A DNA stretch of 64,000 nt from Devosia neptuniae (GTDB taxonomy: Bacteria > Pseudomonadota > Alphaproteobacteria > Rhizobiales > Devosiaceae), in the NCBI RefSeq assembly GCF_025452235.1, contig NZ_CP104965.1:2972501-3036500 (forward strand). The letters run 5' to 3'. Positions 42,952 through 52,165 of the stretch are shown here, piece by piece. Numbering within the stretch: the stretch's first letter is position 1; each line of letters starts with the position of its first letter. The notes beneath the pieces are model-generated. The model worked only from the letters and a program-made list of their open reading frames with translations, was not told where the DNA came from and searched no databases. The position numbers and the translations under genes are program-made.

Positions 42952-44199
42952 ATGGCGCCTTTTTTGACCCCACTCCGGTGGGTGCAGGCGAGGCATGGCG
43001 GGGACGCCACGCAGCGCGGCGCGGCGGTGGGAAGCTGGAAACGCTTTGAACTAGGCGCGGTGGATGTGATGTTCATCGGGCTTCGGTCAGTCAATGGCGC
43101 GCAAGGCGGGGTCGAGCGACATGTCGGCGCGCTCGTGGAGGAATTTGAATCGCTGGGTCTGCGCACCTGCACGGTCGTGCGGCACCGCTACGCGCCGGAA
43201 GGCTCGGTGCAATTCGGCAGGAACAGTTTTACGCGGGCCATGTGGGCGCCGCGGAATGTGTCGCTTGAGGCGCCAGTCCATAGCGTGCTCGCGACGTTGT
43301 GGGCGGGGTTAGTGCGCCCCAAAGTGCTGCATGTGCATGCCATTGGCCCCAGTATGGTGGTGCCGCTGGCCCGCGCCATGGGCCTGCGGGTAGTCTGTAC
43401 GCACCATGGCAGCGATTATGACCGGGAAAAATGGGGCGGCATGGCCAAGGCGGTGCTGCGGTTTGGCGAGTGGTGCCAGGGACATATGGCGAATGGCCGC
43501 ATCTGCGTGTCGCGCGGATTGGCGCGGTCACTGAGTGATCGGTTTGGCCGCCAATTCAATTACATACCCAATGCTGTCAACCTGCCTCAGGCAACGCGCA
43601 GCCGGGAAGCGCTGGACAAGTTCGGGCTGGAGGCGGGCCGATATATCGTTCACGTGGGGCGGCTGGTGCCGGAAAAGCGGCAGGACGACCTGATCCACGC
43701 TTTTGCCCGGCTGCAGCGGCCGGACCTAAAGCTGGTACTGGTGGGCGGCGTGGACCATGCCAGTGCCTATTCCAAAGAGCTCAAGGCGCTGGCCGCCGCG
43801 ACGCCGGGTGTTGTCATGACCGGCTTCCAGAAGGGCGACGCGCTGGTGCAATTGTTGGGCAATGCGGCGGTGTTCGCGCTGCCATCCAGCCACGAGGGCA
43901 TGCCGATCGCTGCGCTGGAGGCTATGAGCCTGGGCCGCCCGGTGGTGCTCAGCGACATCGCTGCGAATATGGACCTCGATCTTCCCGCGAACTGCTACCA
44001 CAAGGTGGGATCGGTGGAGGATCTTGCGGACAAGATTGCGCAGTCATTAGATGGCCACGGCCACCAGGATGTTCCGGCACATGACTGGTCTGAAGTCATG
44101 TCGAGCTATAGCTGGCCCATCGTGGCGCAGCAGACGCTGGATGTTTATTGCGAAGCGGCGCCAGCGTTGCAGGCGCGGATGGCCGTTCTCAGCCCCTGA
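42952..44199 (+). CDS. Family 4 glycosyltransferase
   Basis: This is a GT-B enzyme of 415 residues. The N-terminal domain shows SVNGAQGGVERHVGALVEE; the C-terminal nucleotide-sugar domain has VHVGRLVPEKRQDDLIHAF, LVLVGGVDHA and the GT4 signature FALPSSHEGMPIAALEAM with the EX7E glutamates. It adds a sugar during repeat-unit assembly; donor unknown. ATG at 42,952 has GGGAG about six bases upstream, although the conserved domain starts near residue 40 (MFIGLRSV), so an extended basic N-terminus is present. Its 3' end overlaps the convergent glycosyltransferase by 11 bases. Confidence 0.93.
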   Translation: MAPFLTPLRWVQARHGGDATQRGAAVGSWKRFELGAVDVMFIGLRSVNGAQGGVERHVGALVEEFESLGLRTCTVVRHRYAPEGSVQFGRNSFTRAMWAPRNVSLEAPVHSVLATLWAGLVRPKVLHVHAIGPSMVVPLARAMGLRVVCTHHGSDYDREKWGGMAKAVLRFGEWCQGHMANGRICVSRGLARSLSDRFGRQFNYIPNAVNLPQATRSREALDKFGLEAGRYIVHVGRLVPEKRQDDLIHAFARLQRPDLKLVLVGGVDHASAYSKELKALAAATPGVVMTGFQKGDALVQLLGNAAVFALPSSHEGMPIAALEAMSLGRPVVLSDIAANMDLDLPANCYHKVGSVEDLADKIAQSLDGHGHQDVPAHDWSEVMSSYSWPIVAQQTLDVYCEAAPALQARMAVLSP

Positions 44200-45301
44200 T
44201 CGCCTGCCAGTATTGCTTGATAGTGGCATCGAGCGCGTAGCGTCGGGCGCCTTCCAGCGCGAGGGTACGGCGGTCCCGTTGCTGGCCGGGTTGCAGGGCG
44301 AGCTTCATCGCTTCGGCCAGACTTGCCGCATCATTGGTTGGAACCAACAGGCCATATTTGCACTCGGTGGCGCTCTCGACCGGGAAATAGGGGCGGTCGT
44401 CCAGGATTTCCGAGGGGCCGGAATGGCAATTGGTGGAAATGACTGGAGTGCCCAGGCACATGGCCTCGACCAAACCATTGGGGAAGCCCTCGCCATTTGA
44501 GGGCAGGACGTAGCAATCGGCTGATTTGATGACGCTAAAGGGATTTTCGCGGAAGCCGGCGAAGATCACCTGCTTGGCCAGGCCGAGTTCGTTCGCTTGC
44601 CTCTGCAAATCCGCGAGCAGGGGGCCTTCTCCCATGATGAGCAGGGTGCCGCTGGCACCAAACAGTCCGAAGGCCTCGATCAGCATGGCGAAATTCTTAT
44701 TGGGCACCAGGCGCCCCATGCCCACGATGAGCGGTCTGGCATAGGGCAGGTCGACCGGAACATCACCGTTCCTGCGGATCATTTCACCGTCGATCGGGTT
44801 TGGAATGGCCGAAATATTGGCGATGGGTACGGCGTAATTCTCCGAAAGGTCCTTGGCGATACCGGAGGACACCGCGATCACGCGATTGGCGTGGCGATAG
44901 CCGACATAGGTGAGGAAGCGAGCCATGTAGCCGGCTGCGTTGTGGGGGTGATGGCTGGTGGTATTGACGCGCTCGCTAATGACGCAGCGGATGCCCTTGA
45001 GGCGGCAGATCAGGATGGACAGCAGGTTGGAGCGGGTGAGAAAGCTCACGCAAATATCAGGCGCCAGCGTATTGATCTTGCGCCAGAGGGGTACCAATCC
45101 GCCGATCAGCGAGCCTTTGGTGTCGAGCTGGTGGACGATGATGGAGGGGGGCACCGGATAGGCGGCGGGCTCTACATCAAGCAGGATCAAGTGCAACTCG
45201 GCGCCTTGGGCTTCTGCGGTGGAATTGCCGAGCAGGCGCGTCATAATGCGCTCCGCACCGCCCCCGGTCAGCGAATTGATGACAAAGACAACCTTCTTCA
45301 T
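44189..45301 (-). CDS. Family 4 glycosyltransferase
   Basis: This GT-B enzyme of 370 residues begins MKKVVFVINSLTGGGAERIM. The C-terminal half has IVGMGRLVPNKNFAMLIEAF, LLIMGEGPLLADLQ and the signature VLPSNGEGFPNGLVEAMCLG. It resembles WbnK/PglH-type transferases that add hexose or N-acetylhexosamine to lipid-linked units. The exact sugar cannot be assigned. The start at 45,301 was chosen by the conserved N-terminus; the frame continues about 28 codons upstream without a good signal. It is convergent with the preceding glycosyltransferase. Confidence 0.93.
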   Translation of the reverse strand: MKKVVFVINSLTGGGAERIMTRLLGNSTAEAQGAELHLILLDVEPAAYPVPPSIIVHQLDTKGSLIGGLVPLWRKINTLAPDICVSFLTRSNLLSILICRLKGIRCVISERVNTTSHHPHNAAGYMARFLTYVGYRHANRVIAVSSGIAKDLSENYAVPIANISAIPNPIDGEMIRRNGDVPVDLPYARPLIVGMGRLVPNKNFAMLIEAFGLFGASGTLLIMGEGPLLADLQRQANELGLAKQVIFAGFRENPFSVIKSADCYVLPSNGEGFPNGLVEAMCLGTPVISTNCHSGPSEILDDRPYFPVESATECKYGLLVPTNDAASLAEAMKLALQPGQQRDRRTLALEGARRYALDATIKQYWQAIRG

Positions 45302-45532
45302 CGCGCTCTCAAACAATAATACGTCATGCGTCCGGTGGTCTTTTATGGACTGAAATATGAACGGCGCGGCAATCGGCGTATACAACGCCTATGTTAGTGT
45401 TTCTGTTGCTTAAAATAGTATTGCACTATCTCTGCACGGTAAATAGGCGTCGGAAAAGTGTATTACTGGCCTTTTTATGGTCACTAATTGGCATTTTTGT
45501 AATCTCAGCTTGCTGAGAAAGAGAGTAGTTCG

Positions 45533-45718
45533 ATGCATGACCTCGATGTGCATAGCGAGGGGCTGACCCTGAGCGCGCGAAGGATATCGCGACACAAAGC
45601 CGAGACGCAACGGAGTGTGACGCCCTATCGCCGCCGCGGTCCCATGATCCTCATTCTGGCATTGGCGGCGTGGGGCGTGGTCTTGGCGTTGTACTATCTT
45701 GCGCGGCTGTATTTGTAG
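45533..45718 (+). CDS. Small single-pass membrane protein, 61 residues
   Basis: It has a basic N-terminal part (LSARRISRHKAETQRSVTPYRRR) and one C-terminal membrane helix (MILILALAAWGVVLALYYLA). GAAAGAGAG lies about nine bases before ATG. The family was not recognised. A similar layout, with RG-MI...AAW...Y-A-L spacing, is seen in the protein at 51,894. It sits in an AT-rich gap before the UDP-glucose dehydrogenase gene. Confidence 0.6.
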   Translation: MHDLDVHSEGLTLSARRISRHKAETQRSVTPYRRRGPMILILALAAWGVVLALYYLARLYL

Positions 45719-45878
45719 TCTTTGTGCGATCTGTCACAATTGTTAAATATTGGAATTTGGCAGATCGTTGCGATCTTAAGTATTGCAAAAATGTTCACTG
45801 TACAGGTGATGGTTTTGGGCTAAGGTCGACTTCGTCCGGCAGTGAGGCATAACAGTTCGCGGCGAAGGAGATTGAACG

Positions 45879-47225
45879 ATGCGGGTAACAATGATCGGGT
45901 CCGGCTATGTGGGCCTCGTCAGCGGGGCTTGTTTTGCGGATTTCGGACATGACGTGGTCTGCGTCGATCTCAACAAGGCCAAGATTGCGGCGCTGCAGCG
46001 CGGCGAAATTCCGATTTTCGAGCCGGGCCTCGATGCACTGGTCGCCAACAACGCGAGCGCCGGAAGACTCAAGTTCACCAGTGACTTGCCCTCCGCCGTG
46101 GCCCAGGCAGATATAGTCTTTGTCGCGGTGGGCACGCCCTCGCGACGCGGCGATGGCCATGCAGATCTGAGCTATGTCTATGCCGCCGCGCAGGAAATCG
46201 CGCAGGCGGTGCGAGGCTTTACCGTTGTAGTCACCAAATCCACCGTGCCGGTGGGTACGGGCGACGAGGTGGAACGCATCATCCGCGAGACCAATCCGGA
46301 TGCCGATGTGGTGGTGGTGTCCAATCCTGAATTCCTGCGCGAAGGCGCGGCGATCGAGGATTTCAAGCGCCCCGACCGCATCGTGGTAGGACTGGAGGAC
46401 GAGCGCGCCCGGCCTGTGATGGAGGAGGTCTATCGGCCGCTCTATCTCAACCAAGGGCCGCTGATTTTCACGGGGCGCCGCACGGCCGAGCTGACCAAAT
46501 ATGCCGGCAATGCATTCCTCGCCATGAAGATCACTTTCATCAACGAGATTGCCGATCTGTGCGAGCAGACCGGCGCCAATGTTCAGGACGTGGCCCGGGG
46601 AATTGGCGCCGACAACCGCATTGGCAGCAAGTTTCTCCATCCCGGGCCGGGCTATGGTGGCTCGTGCTTCCCCAAGGACACGTTGGCGCTGGCCAAGACC
46701 GGGCAGGACTACGGCACGCCCCTGCGGCTCGTCGAAACCACGATCGCCATCAATGACCAGCGCAAGCGAGCCATGGGCCGCAAGGTGGTGGCAGCACTGC
46801 AGGGCAAGGCCCGCGGCAAGACGGTGGGCGTGCTGGGGCTGACCTTCAAGCCCAATACCGACGATATGCGCGATGCGCCCTCCATTGCCGTCATTCAGAC
46901 GCTGGTGGATGCCGGGGCCCGTGTACGTGCCTATGATCCCGAAGGCATGGAAGCGGCCAAGTCCGTGCTGGACAATGTAGAATATTGCGAGGATGCCTAC
47001 GACGCGGCCAGGGGCGCGGATTGCCTAGTACTGGTGACCGAGTGGAACGCGTTCCGCTCGCTCGACCTCGCGCGGATCAAGGATTTGATGATCAGCCCGG
47101 TTCTGGTCGACCTGCGCAATGTCTACCGCCCGAGCGAAGTCGAAGCGGCCGGATTTGCCTATTCAAGCGTCGGCCGGCCCAATGACGGCGAAACGATCGA
47201 AGTCATTTCCACCGCCGCCGAATAA
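45879..47225 (+). CDS. ugd: UDP-glucose 6-dehydrogenase
   Basis: Ugd oxidises UDP-glucose twice with NAD to UDP-glucuronate. The 448-residue protein has the N-terminal Rossmann motif MIGSGYVGLVSGACFADFGH, the STVPVGTGDE block, the central domain KYAGNAFLAMKITFINEIAD, the catalytic cysteine in GPGYGGSCFPKDTLAL and the C-terminal LGLTFKPNTDDMRDAPS. ATG at 45,879 is preceded by GAAGGAG. The product feeds the UDP-glucuronate 4-epimerase at 14,639 and probably glycosyltransferases of this cluster. Confidence 0.97.
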   Translation: MRVTMIGSGYVGLVSGACFADFGHDVVCVDLNKAKIAALQRGEIPIFEPGLDALVANNASAGRLKFTSDLPSAVAQADIVFVAVGTPSRRGDGHADLSYVYAAAQEIAQAVRGFTVVVTKSTVPVGTGDEVERIIRETNPDADVVVVSNPEFLREGAAIEDFKRPDRIVVGLEDERARPVMEEVYRPLYLNQGPLIFTGRRTAELTKYAGNAFLAMKITFINEIADLCEQTGANVQDVARGIGADNRIGSKFLHPGPGYGGSCFPKDTLALAKTGQDYGTPLRLVETTIAINDQRKRAMGRKVVAALQGKARGKTVGVLGLTFKPNTDDMRDAPSIAVIQTLVDAGARVRAYDPEGMEAAKSVLDNVEYCEDAYDAARGADCLVLVTEWNAFRSLDLARIKDLMISPVLVDLRNVYRPSEVEAAGFAYSSVGRPNDGETIEVISTAAE

Positions 47226-47254
47226 TGGTTTGATCGAGATGGGCGGCCTTGCCG

Positions 47255-48811
47255 TCACATCTGGTCGGCCATTCGATAGGCCAGGCATAGCAGGGTCAGC
47301 ATTGGATTGGCGCTGCCGGAGCTAGGGAAGACCGACGGCGACAATATCCGCACATTGGGGAAGGCGTGGCAAAGCAATTGCTCGTCGACCACGCTGTCGG
47401 CGGCGCTCAAGCCCATACGCGTGCTGCCCGAGGGGTGGAAGACGTCGCGGAAATCGCTTTCCCGCAGAGGTGCATCAGGGGGCACGGACCATTCGATCTG
47501 GCATGCACTCTGCAGATCATGTCCCTCCCACATCCGGCGGTAGATGGCGAGGGCCTGATCGGCGGTCCTGAGGTCGCTATCGAGAATCTGCCAATCGAGT
47601 TTGGCTCGTGGGACACCGAAGGGATCTGTGCTCCGGGAAAGGCTGATGCGGCTGGCGGCGGCCGGGAGCTGTTCGGTGCGGATTTCGGCGTGAATCTCCA
47701 CTGAAGGCGGCAAGAGCCAATCGAAATGCGCCAAACGCCAGGCGGCGGCATGGGCAATCTTGCGGCCCGAGGCCAGGGTAGAGCCGAGACTGGCGTCGGA
47801 CTTGTCGAGCCGTCGGCGCAGGTGGTCGCGTACCACGTTGACCTCCTCGTCCTTCATGTCGAGGCGGAGGCAAAGATAGGCCGAGCCGATGCCGCCGGTC
47901 CGCTGAGGGGCCGGCAGCAGCTCGAAATGGGTGGCGTGGCGCTGTCCTTCGGTGCGCGCATGGCCGACGAGATAGGCAATCATATTGGGGGTGAAGCGAA
48001 ACACCCTGCCGACATTGGCTGCTAGGTGATCGACGAAATGTTCACCAATCGGTCCGGTGGAGCTGGCGTCGGCATTGGCCTTGCGGGCGAGTAATAGCAG
48101 TAACCTGGTGCTTTCCAGCGTGCCGGCGGCAAAGACGAACTGATCGGCTTCGATGGAGACGCTGTGGCCGTGAAAGCCGGTGGCGCGGACCAAAGCGATG
48201 CGATTGCCCTCGGGTGACAGGTCGAAATCCACTGCCGTTGCATTGGAGAGGACGGTGATATTGCTATTGCGGGCGATCTCGGGAGCCAGTTGCAGATAAA
48301 CGTTTCGGTTGCGGAACGGGACGATCTTGGGCAGCCGACATTCGACCCCATCGACCCGGCCGATGGAAACCAGGCTCTCTGGACGGCCCTGGGGCAATTG
48401 TTCGAAGTCGCGATGCGGCATGTCGAAGAGATTTTCGACATCACGGGTATAGCGATAGATATCGTCATAGGCGATTGGCCAAGCGGGGACGCCGACATAG
48501 TCGCGGGCAGTAAGATCATGCCGCGTCAAGGCGATAAGCCGGCCGCCCCAGAGATCTGAGGTGCCGCCCAGACCACGCTGACGCCCCCTTAGCGCACCGC
48601 CATAGTCGGTGGCCGGGGTCTCAATGGAATTAAGGGCTGCCGCCTCCGGGGTTGGCGCGGAGTGCCCACTTTCGAGAACGATGACGCGTTTGCCGCGCTG
48701 GGCCAGCCGCGTCGCTGCGGCTATGCCCGCCGGGCCGGCGCCGATGACGCAAACGTCCCATCGTGCGCCAAAGTCCGCAGCATTTGCTGCGCTAAGATCG
48801 ACATGCGGCAC
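47255..48811 (-). CDS. GMC-family FAD oxidoreductase
   Basis: The flavoprotein has 518 residues. The FAD loop is VCVIGAGPAGIAAATRLAQRG near the start. GGTSDLWGGR, the PAWPIAYDDIYRY motif and the C-terminal block FHPSGSTRMG with the conserved His match the glucose-methanol-choline family (PF00732/PF05199). No signal peptide is seen, so it is probably cytosolic or membrane-associated. It may oxidise a hydroxyl of a sugar or lipid; the substrate is unknown. It lies 29 bases from the ugd end, convergent, at the right border of the polysaccharide region. Confidence 0.85.
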   Translation of the reverse strand: MPHVDLSAANAADFGARWDVCVIGAGPAGIAAATRLAQRGKRVIVLESGHSAPTPEAAALNSIETPATDYGGALRGRQRGLGGTSDLWGGRLIALTRHDLTARDYVGVPAWPIAYDDIYRYTRDVENLFDMPHRDFEQLPQGRPESLVSIGRVDGVECRLPKIVPFRNRNVYLQLAPEIARNSNITVLSNATAVDFDLSPEGNRIALVRATGFHGHSVSIEADQFVFAAGTLESTRLLLLLARKANADASSTGPIGEHFVDHLAANVGRVFRFTPNMIAYLVGHARTEGQRHATHFELLPAPQRTGGIGSAYLCLRLDMKDEEVNVVRDHLRRRLDKSDASLGSTLASGRKIAHAAAWRLAHFDWLLPPSVEIHAEIRTEQLPAAASRISLSRSTDPFGVPRAKLDWQILDSDLRTADQALAIYRRMWEGHDLQSACQIEWSVPPDAPLRESDFRDVFHPSGSTRMGLSAADSVVDEQLLCHAFPNVRILSPSVFPSSGSANPMLTLLCLAYRMADQM

Positions 48812-49059
48812 ACTTTCGCTCCAGATGCGACAATGATGTCAATTCTGTATTATTGTGGAGGTTGAGGGATGTACTTCCACTGGAAGACAATTACTTCCTT
48901 GTAACGTAGGTTGATGATGGCATTTCATTTTGGGTTTTGCCATGAAGAATTTCGATCTTGCCGTTCTTGCGACAAGTTTTTTTATCTCGGAAAGTAATTT
49001 TCTAAAAGTACAAGTCAACGCCGGTGCGGACTTGCCGCTGAAGCGGCGGGATATTCCGA

Positions 49060-50037
49060 TCAGAACGCCGTCGTCAGAACTTCAATGTCCTGCGGCGGGC
49101 CGGGTTTGACCTCGAATTCGCGGTTGAACACCTGGTCGCCTTGCTTGGCGAGGACGAGATAGGTGCCCTCGGCGAGCACAGTGGTGGGGAAGGCGCCCAG
49201 TTCGGTGAAGATGGTGGCGCCGTCGCTGGTCTTGATGGTCCAGTCGACATCGGCGATGGCCTCGCCGCCGGCTTCGGACACCAGCTTGAACGAGACCTGA
49301 CTCGCCAGGTGATAGAGCGTGGCATCGGTCAATTGGCCCGGCTCGACCTGCAGGTCGGCGCGCACCACGGCATTGATGGCGCCGAAGTGGGAGACCACGT
49401 GGTAGGTGCCCGAATTGATCGTGACGATTTCATTGGGCTGCACGCCTTGCGCGACCGGGGTGCGGGTGGCTTCGTCGCTGGAGGTGAAGATTTCAAAGCT
49501 CAGCAGATCGGGCGGAATGGGAATGTCGCCGGTGACAGCCGCGTTGAGGCGCAGGGCGCCGGCTTCCAGGATGTAGGTTTTCTGATTGTCGCCGGGGTTG
49601 ACGGTGAGCGTATCGCTGATCTGCGCGCGGCCATAGGCGATGTGCACGAGATATTCGCCGGGAGGCAGGGAGAGCCTGGCGGTGCCATCCTCGGATTTGG
49701 CAGCCATGGCGATTTCGCCATTGGCGGCGGGTGTCGCATCGAAAATGCGCCAGACCAGCCCCTCGGTGATGGGGGCGCTGTCGGGCGTGATGAGCGCGGT
49801 GAGCGTCACCGGCTGGGGTGCCGAGGTAATGGCCGTGATGGCTTCGGTGGCGGGATTATCGGGCGAAACCTCGGGCGGCGTGATGGCCGGGCGGCCGTCG
49901 CGATCCGGCCGTGGTCGCGGCATGGGCGGTATTTCGGCGTGGTCTTGGGCGTAAACCGGTGCGATGGCGAGCGGCACAATTGGCTGCGCCAATGCGAAAA
50001 CACCCAGCAGGATCGCCATCAATGGCCCAAAACGCAT
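49060..50037 (-). CDS. Exported hypothetical protein with carboxypeptidase-regulatory-like repeats
   Basis: The 325-residue protein begins MRFGPLMAILLGVFALAQPI and has a signal peptide ending near residue 32, followed by a Pro-rich linker (EIPPMPRPRPDRDGRPAI). The body is rich in beta strands with recurring phrases such as LPPGEYLVHIAYGRAQISDTLTV and VLAEGTYLVLAKQGDQVFNREF. These look like tandem Ig-like or carboxypeptidase-regulatory-like domains. No catalytic motif was seen. It stands alone between an AT-rich gap and the nitroreductase gene. The start was set at 50,037 by the signal peptide. Confidence 0.72.
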   Translation of the reverse strand: MRFGPLMAILLGVFALAQPIVPLAIAPVYAQDHAEIPPMPRPRPDRDGRPAITPPEVSPDNPATEAITAITSAPQPVTLTALITPDSAPITEGLVWRIFDATPAANGEIAMAAKSEDGTARLSLPPGEYLVHIAYGRAQISDTLTVNPGDNQKTYILEAGALRLNAAVTGDIPIPPDLLSFEIFTSSDEATRTPVAQGVQPNEIVTINSGTYHVVSHFGAINAVVRADLQVEPGQLTDATLYHLASQVSFKLVSEAGGEAIADVDWTIKTSDGATIFTELGAFPTTVLAEGTYLVLAKQGDQVFNREFEVKPGPPQDIEVLTTAF

Positions 50038-50252
50038 ATCGAATACCCCAGCAGCGGTCAGCAAGGCGGCGTAACTTAGTGCGCTGCCACCGACTCGCAA
50101 TCGGGCCGTGATAGGCAGCGATTGGGGAGAAGCTGTGTCACAGCCCAGTGCAATTGGGAACCGGCGAGGCTCTGCGCCAAGCGATTTTATGTGAATGGGC
50201 TGGCCGCGACGGGCTGCGACTTGTATTGCTCCGGCACGATCAGGAGATGAAC

Positions 50253-50837
50253 ATGCCTGCCAATGCCGCCCTTGTTGACTACCTGTTGACGCGCCGTTCG
50301 GTCGGCCCGGCCTTTCTGGTCGAGCCGGGGCCGAGTGCGGACGAACTCAAAACGCTGCTGACCATCGGTACGCGCGTGCCCGACCATGGCAAGCTGGCGC
50401 CGTGGCGGCTGGTGCTGTTCGTGGGCGATGAGCGGCGGCGGGCAGGGACCGTGCTGGCCGATATCGCCAAGACCAAGAATCCTGCCCTTACTGACGCTGA
50501 ACTGGATGTGGAGCGGCAGCGCTTTCTGCCGGCGCCTCTGACGATTGGGGTGATTTCGGCGGCGGCAGAGCACCCCAAGATTCCCGAATTCGAGCAACTG
50601 ATCTCGGCGGGCAATGTGGCGTTCAATCTGGTGCATGCGGCCAATGCGCTGGGCTATGCGGCGCAATGGGTGACCCGTTGGTATGCCTATGATGCCGAGG
50701 CCGCGCAGGCGCTGGGGGCGAGGCCAGGCGAGCGGTTTGTTGGATTTGTGCATGTGGGTACCCCCACGACGCGGATCGAAGATCGCCCGCGGCCGGTGCT
50801 TGACGATGTCGTGACCTATTGGTCGGGCCAGCAATAG
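50253..50837 (+). CDS. Nitroreductase family protein
   Basis: This flavoprotein of 194 residues is of the YdjA/nitroreductase type. It begins MPANAALVDYLLTRRSV (arginine near the FMN phosphate), then PDHGKLAPWRLVLFVGD, and ends GFVHVGTP. It should use FMN and NAD(P)H; the natural substrate is unknown. AGGAG lies six bases before ATG at 50,253, which fixes the start; a closer upstream ATG at 50,247 would be too near that site. It may be co-transcribed with the lytic transglycosylase 64 bases downstream. Confidence 0.92.
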   Translation: MPANAALVDYLLTRRSVGPAFLVEPGPSADELKTLLTIGTRVPDHGKLAPWRLVLFVGDERRRAGTVLADIAKTKNPALTDAELDVERQRFLPAPLTIGVISAAAEHPKIPEFEQLISAGNVAFNLVHAANALGYAAQWVTRWYAYDAEAAQALGARPGERFVGFVHVGTPTTRIEDRPRPVLDDVVTYWSGQQ

Positions 50838-50901
50838 TTAACGCGACATTAACCCGAATTAGCGCTTTCTAAACGCGAGCGATTCCCCGGGTGAGTTTTG
50901 G

Positions 50902-51705
50902 ATGGGCGTGCAACCCATTTCAGTGCCGCAAAGCCTGGCCTATGTCCTGACCGCTGCGGGCGACAGGAATGGGGTGGATTTCGACTATCTGCTGCAGACC
51001 GCCATGCGCGAAAGCAGTCTCAACCCGCAGGCCAAGGCGCAGACCTCTTCGGCGGTCGGGCTGTTCCAGTTTCTTGAATCGACCTGGCTGCAGGTGCTCA
51101 AGCAAGAGGGGCCGCGGCTGGGCTATGGCCAATATGCCAATGCCATCGAAGTGAACGCGAACGGGGATTACACCGTGCGCGACCCGGCGCAGAAGGCGAC
51201 CATTCTCAAGCTGCGCGAAGATCCACAAATGGCGGCGGATCTGGCGGCGGCTTTCACCAAGAGCAATGGCGATTATCTGAGCGCACGGTTCGGGCGGATG
51301 CCGAGCGCAGGCGAGCTGTATATTGCGCATTTTCTGGGGGCGCAGGGGGCGGAGCGCATGTTTACCGCCGGGCTGCAGAACCCGGACCAGATTGCGGCGC
51401 AACTGTTTCCCAAGCAGGCGGCGGCCAACAAGGCGATCTTTTACAGCGATGGAAGAGCGCGGACGATCCGTGAGGTCTATCAATCGCTGGTGGCCAAGCA
51501 TGACGGTAGCCAGCCGGCGGCGACATTTACCGCGCAGCAGATGAGTGGGGCTAAGCCGGACGCGCCGGTTGTTGCCTCGCGGTTCTCGCCGGAGAACATG
51601 TCGTTTACGGGATTATTCCGCACCGAGGCAGAGGGAGCGGCGAAGTCGCCGCTGAATTTGCCTGAGGAAGGGGCAGCGTTTTTCACGCAGCTTTATGCGC
51701 GGTAG
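50902..51705 (+). CDS. Lytic transglycosylase (SLT domain)
   Basis: The 267-residue protein has a catalytic SLT domain near its start: LLQTAMRESSLNPQAKAQTSSAVGLFQF, where the Glu after MR is the likely catalytic acid. Residues 60-180 follow the family core (YIAHFLGAQGAERMF). The C-terminal part is Ala/Pro-rich. There is no typical signal peptide, so it may be exported by another path or be a flagellum-related or cytosolic form. It cleaves the glycan chain of peptidoglycan. ATG at 50,902 was used. Whether it helps a secretion machine is unknown. Confidence 0.88.
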   Translation: MGVQPISVPQSLAYVLTAAGDRNGVDFDYLLQTAMRESSLNPQAKAQTSSAVGLFQFLESTWLQVLKQEGPRLGYGQYANAIEVNANGDYTVRDPAQKATILKLREDPQMAADLAAAFTKSNGDYLSARFGRMPSAGELYIAHFLGAQGAERMFTAGLQNPDQIAAQLFPKQAAANKAIFYSDGRARTIREVYQSLVAKHDGSQPAATFTAQQMSGAKPDAPVVASRFSPENMSFTGLFRTEAEGAAKSPLNLPEEGAAFFTQLYAR

Positions 51706-51893
51706 GGATAAGCCCGCCTGACCTGCCGAAGCCAACGCCTCGAATCAGCGGCATATAATAGCGGAACAGGTCCCTGGTTGGTGCATTTAGAATTTGTCAG
51801 TCATTGGGGGTGAGAGTGATTGCACTGCAATCCGGTTGGGATGAATCTGCTGTAGCTGAGCGATTCTAAAACAATTCGGGCGCTAGCGAACCG

Positions 51894-52061
51894 ATGGATC
51901 GAAAGATGGCCAGATCGACTACTCGGGGGGAAGTCGAAACGGGGCGCGGCATACCAAGAGGCTGGATGATCACCGGAATGGCAATTGCCGCCTGGTTGTT
52001 CGTTGTAGCCGCAGGATATACCGCGAAGAGCCTGTTCGACTTGGCCTCCAACATTCTCTGA
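51894..52061 (+). CDS. Small single-pass membrane protein, 55 residues
   Basis: This short frame encodes MDRKMARSTTRGEVETGRGI, then a membrane helix (WMITGMAIAAWLFVVAAGYTA), and ends KSLFDLASNIL. A second ATG at 51,906 could be the real start. It resembles the 61-residue protein at 45,533 in order: basic N-terminus, R-G-x-MI, AAW, Tyr-Ala and a hydrophobic tail. It was called because of this likeness and clean codon use; no family is known. Confidence 0.5.
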   Translation: MDRKMARSTTRGEVETGRGIPRGWMITGMAIAAWLFVVAAGYTAKSLFDLASNIL

Positions 52062-52165
52062 TTACCGATATTATCTTGGGTGTTTGAACGCACCAGCAGC
52101 GTTATGGTGAACCGTTCCTTAAAACTTGCCGCTTAATCTTGGCCCGAGTTGCTCCGGGGTGTGGC

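Noticed and set aside
48942..49110. Plus-strand frame MKNFDLAVLATSFF running into the 3' end of an opposite gene
   Set aside because: It overlaps the end of the gene at 49,060 and has no ribosome-binding site or known family.
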